A DNA stretch of 8,475 bases, from NCBI GenBank assembly GCA_027449725.1, contig DAIDLB010000129.1, positions 1 to 8,475 on the forward strand. The letters are read 5' to 3'. Made by a program: the position numbers and the translations under genes. The notes beneath the pieces were generated by a model. It saw nothing but the letters and a program-made list of their open reading frames with translations. It searched no databases and was not told the DNA's origin. Source of the stretch: Chlamydiota bacterium (GTDB lineage: Bacteria > Chlamydiota > Chlamydiia > Chlamydiales > SM23-39). Positions 8,464-8,475 of this stretch are shown here, piece by piece (position 1 is the first letter of the stretch; every line of letters begins with the position of its first letter).

Positions 8464-8475
8464 TTGGGATTCTTA

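Overview
The window looks like part of a chromosome from a member of the phylum Chlamydiota. The main evidence is gene order: two adjacent LptF/LptG-type permeases, then tilS running the opposite way, then an unusually long ftsH. As I recall it, this is the order in Chlamydia (CT838-CT839-CT840-CT841). The DNA is GC-rich for that phylum, so an environmental or uncultured lineage is more likely than a pathogenic Chlamydia. This placement is inference; no marker RNA gene is present.

Layout. (1) Positions 1-1741, minus strand: two lipopolysaccharide-export permease genes joined by an ATGA overlap; the second runs off the left edge. (2) Positions 1740-2990, plus strand: tilS, whose ATG overlaps the ATG of the divergent permease gene within a CATG. 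(3) Positions 2991-3167: a 177-base AT-richer gap with a possible ftsH promoter. (4) Positions 3168-5891: ftsH, 907 codons, with all catalytic motifs and a periplasmic domain of about 335 residues. (5) Positions 5888-5986: three hairpins in a row, the last a convincing intrinsic terminator. (6) Positions 6036-7115: a HAD-superfamily, FCP1/NIF-like predicted phosphatase of unknown role. (7) Positions 7120-8334, minus strand: an AAA_14/DUF4143-type ATPase, convergent with the HAD gene at a 4-base gap, with a recognisable promoter and palindrome upstream. (8) Positions 8335-8475: no gene; it holds that promoter and a perfect inverted repeat with 18-base arms.

The left two thirds is housekeeping: LPS transport to the outer membrane, decoding of AUA codons by lysidine modification, and membrane-protein quality control. 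The right third differs. Its base composition falls sharply (one sampled 60-base line in ftsH is 45/60 G+C, one in the HAD gene 23/60), its gene families are sporadic, and it is framed by hairpins and an inverted repeat. I read it as an accessory block placed after ftsH. I see no CRISPR array, tRNA, rRNA or transposase. I cannot show that the HAD and AAA genes form a system, because they are convergent and do not share a transcript.
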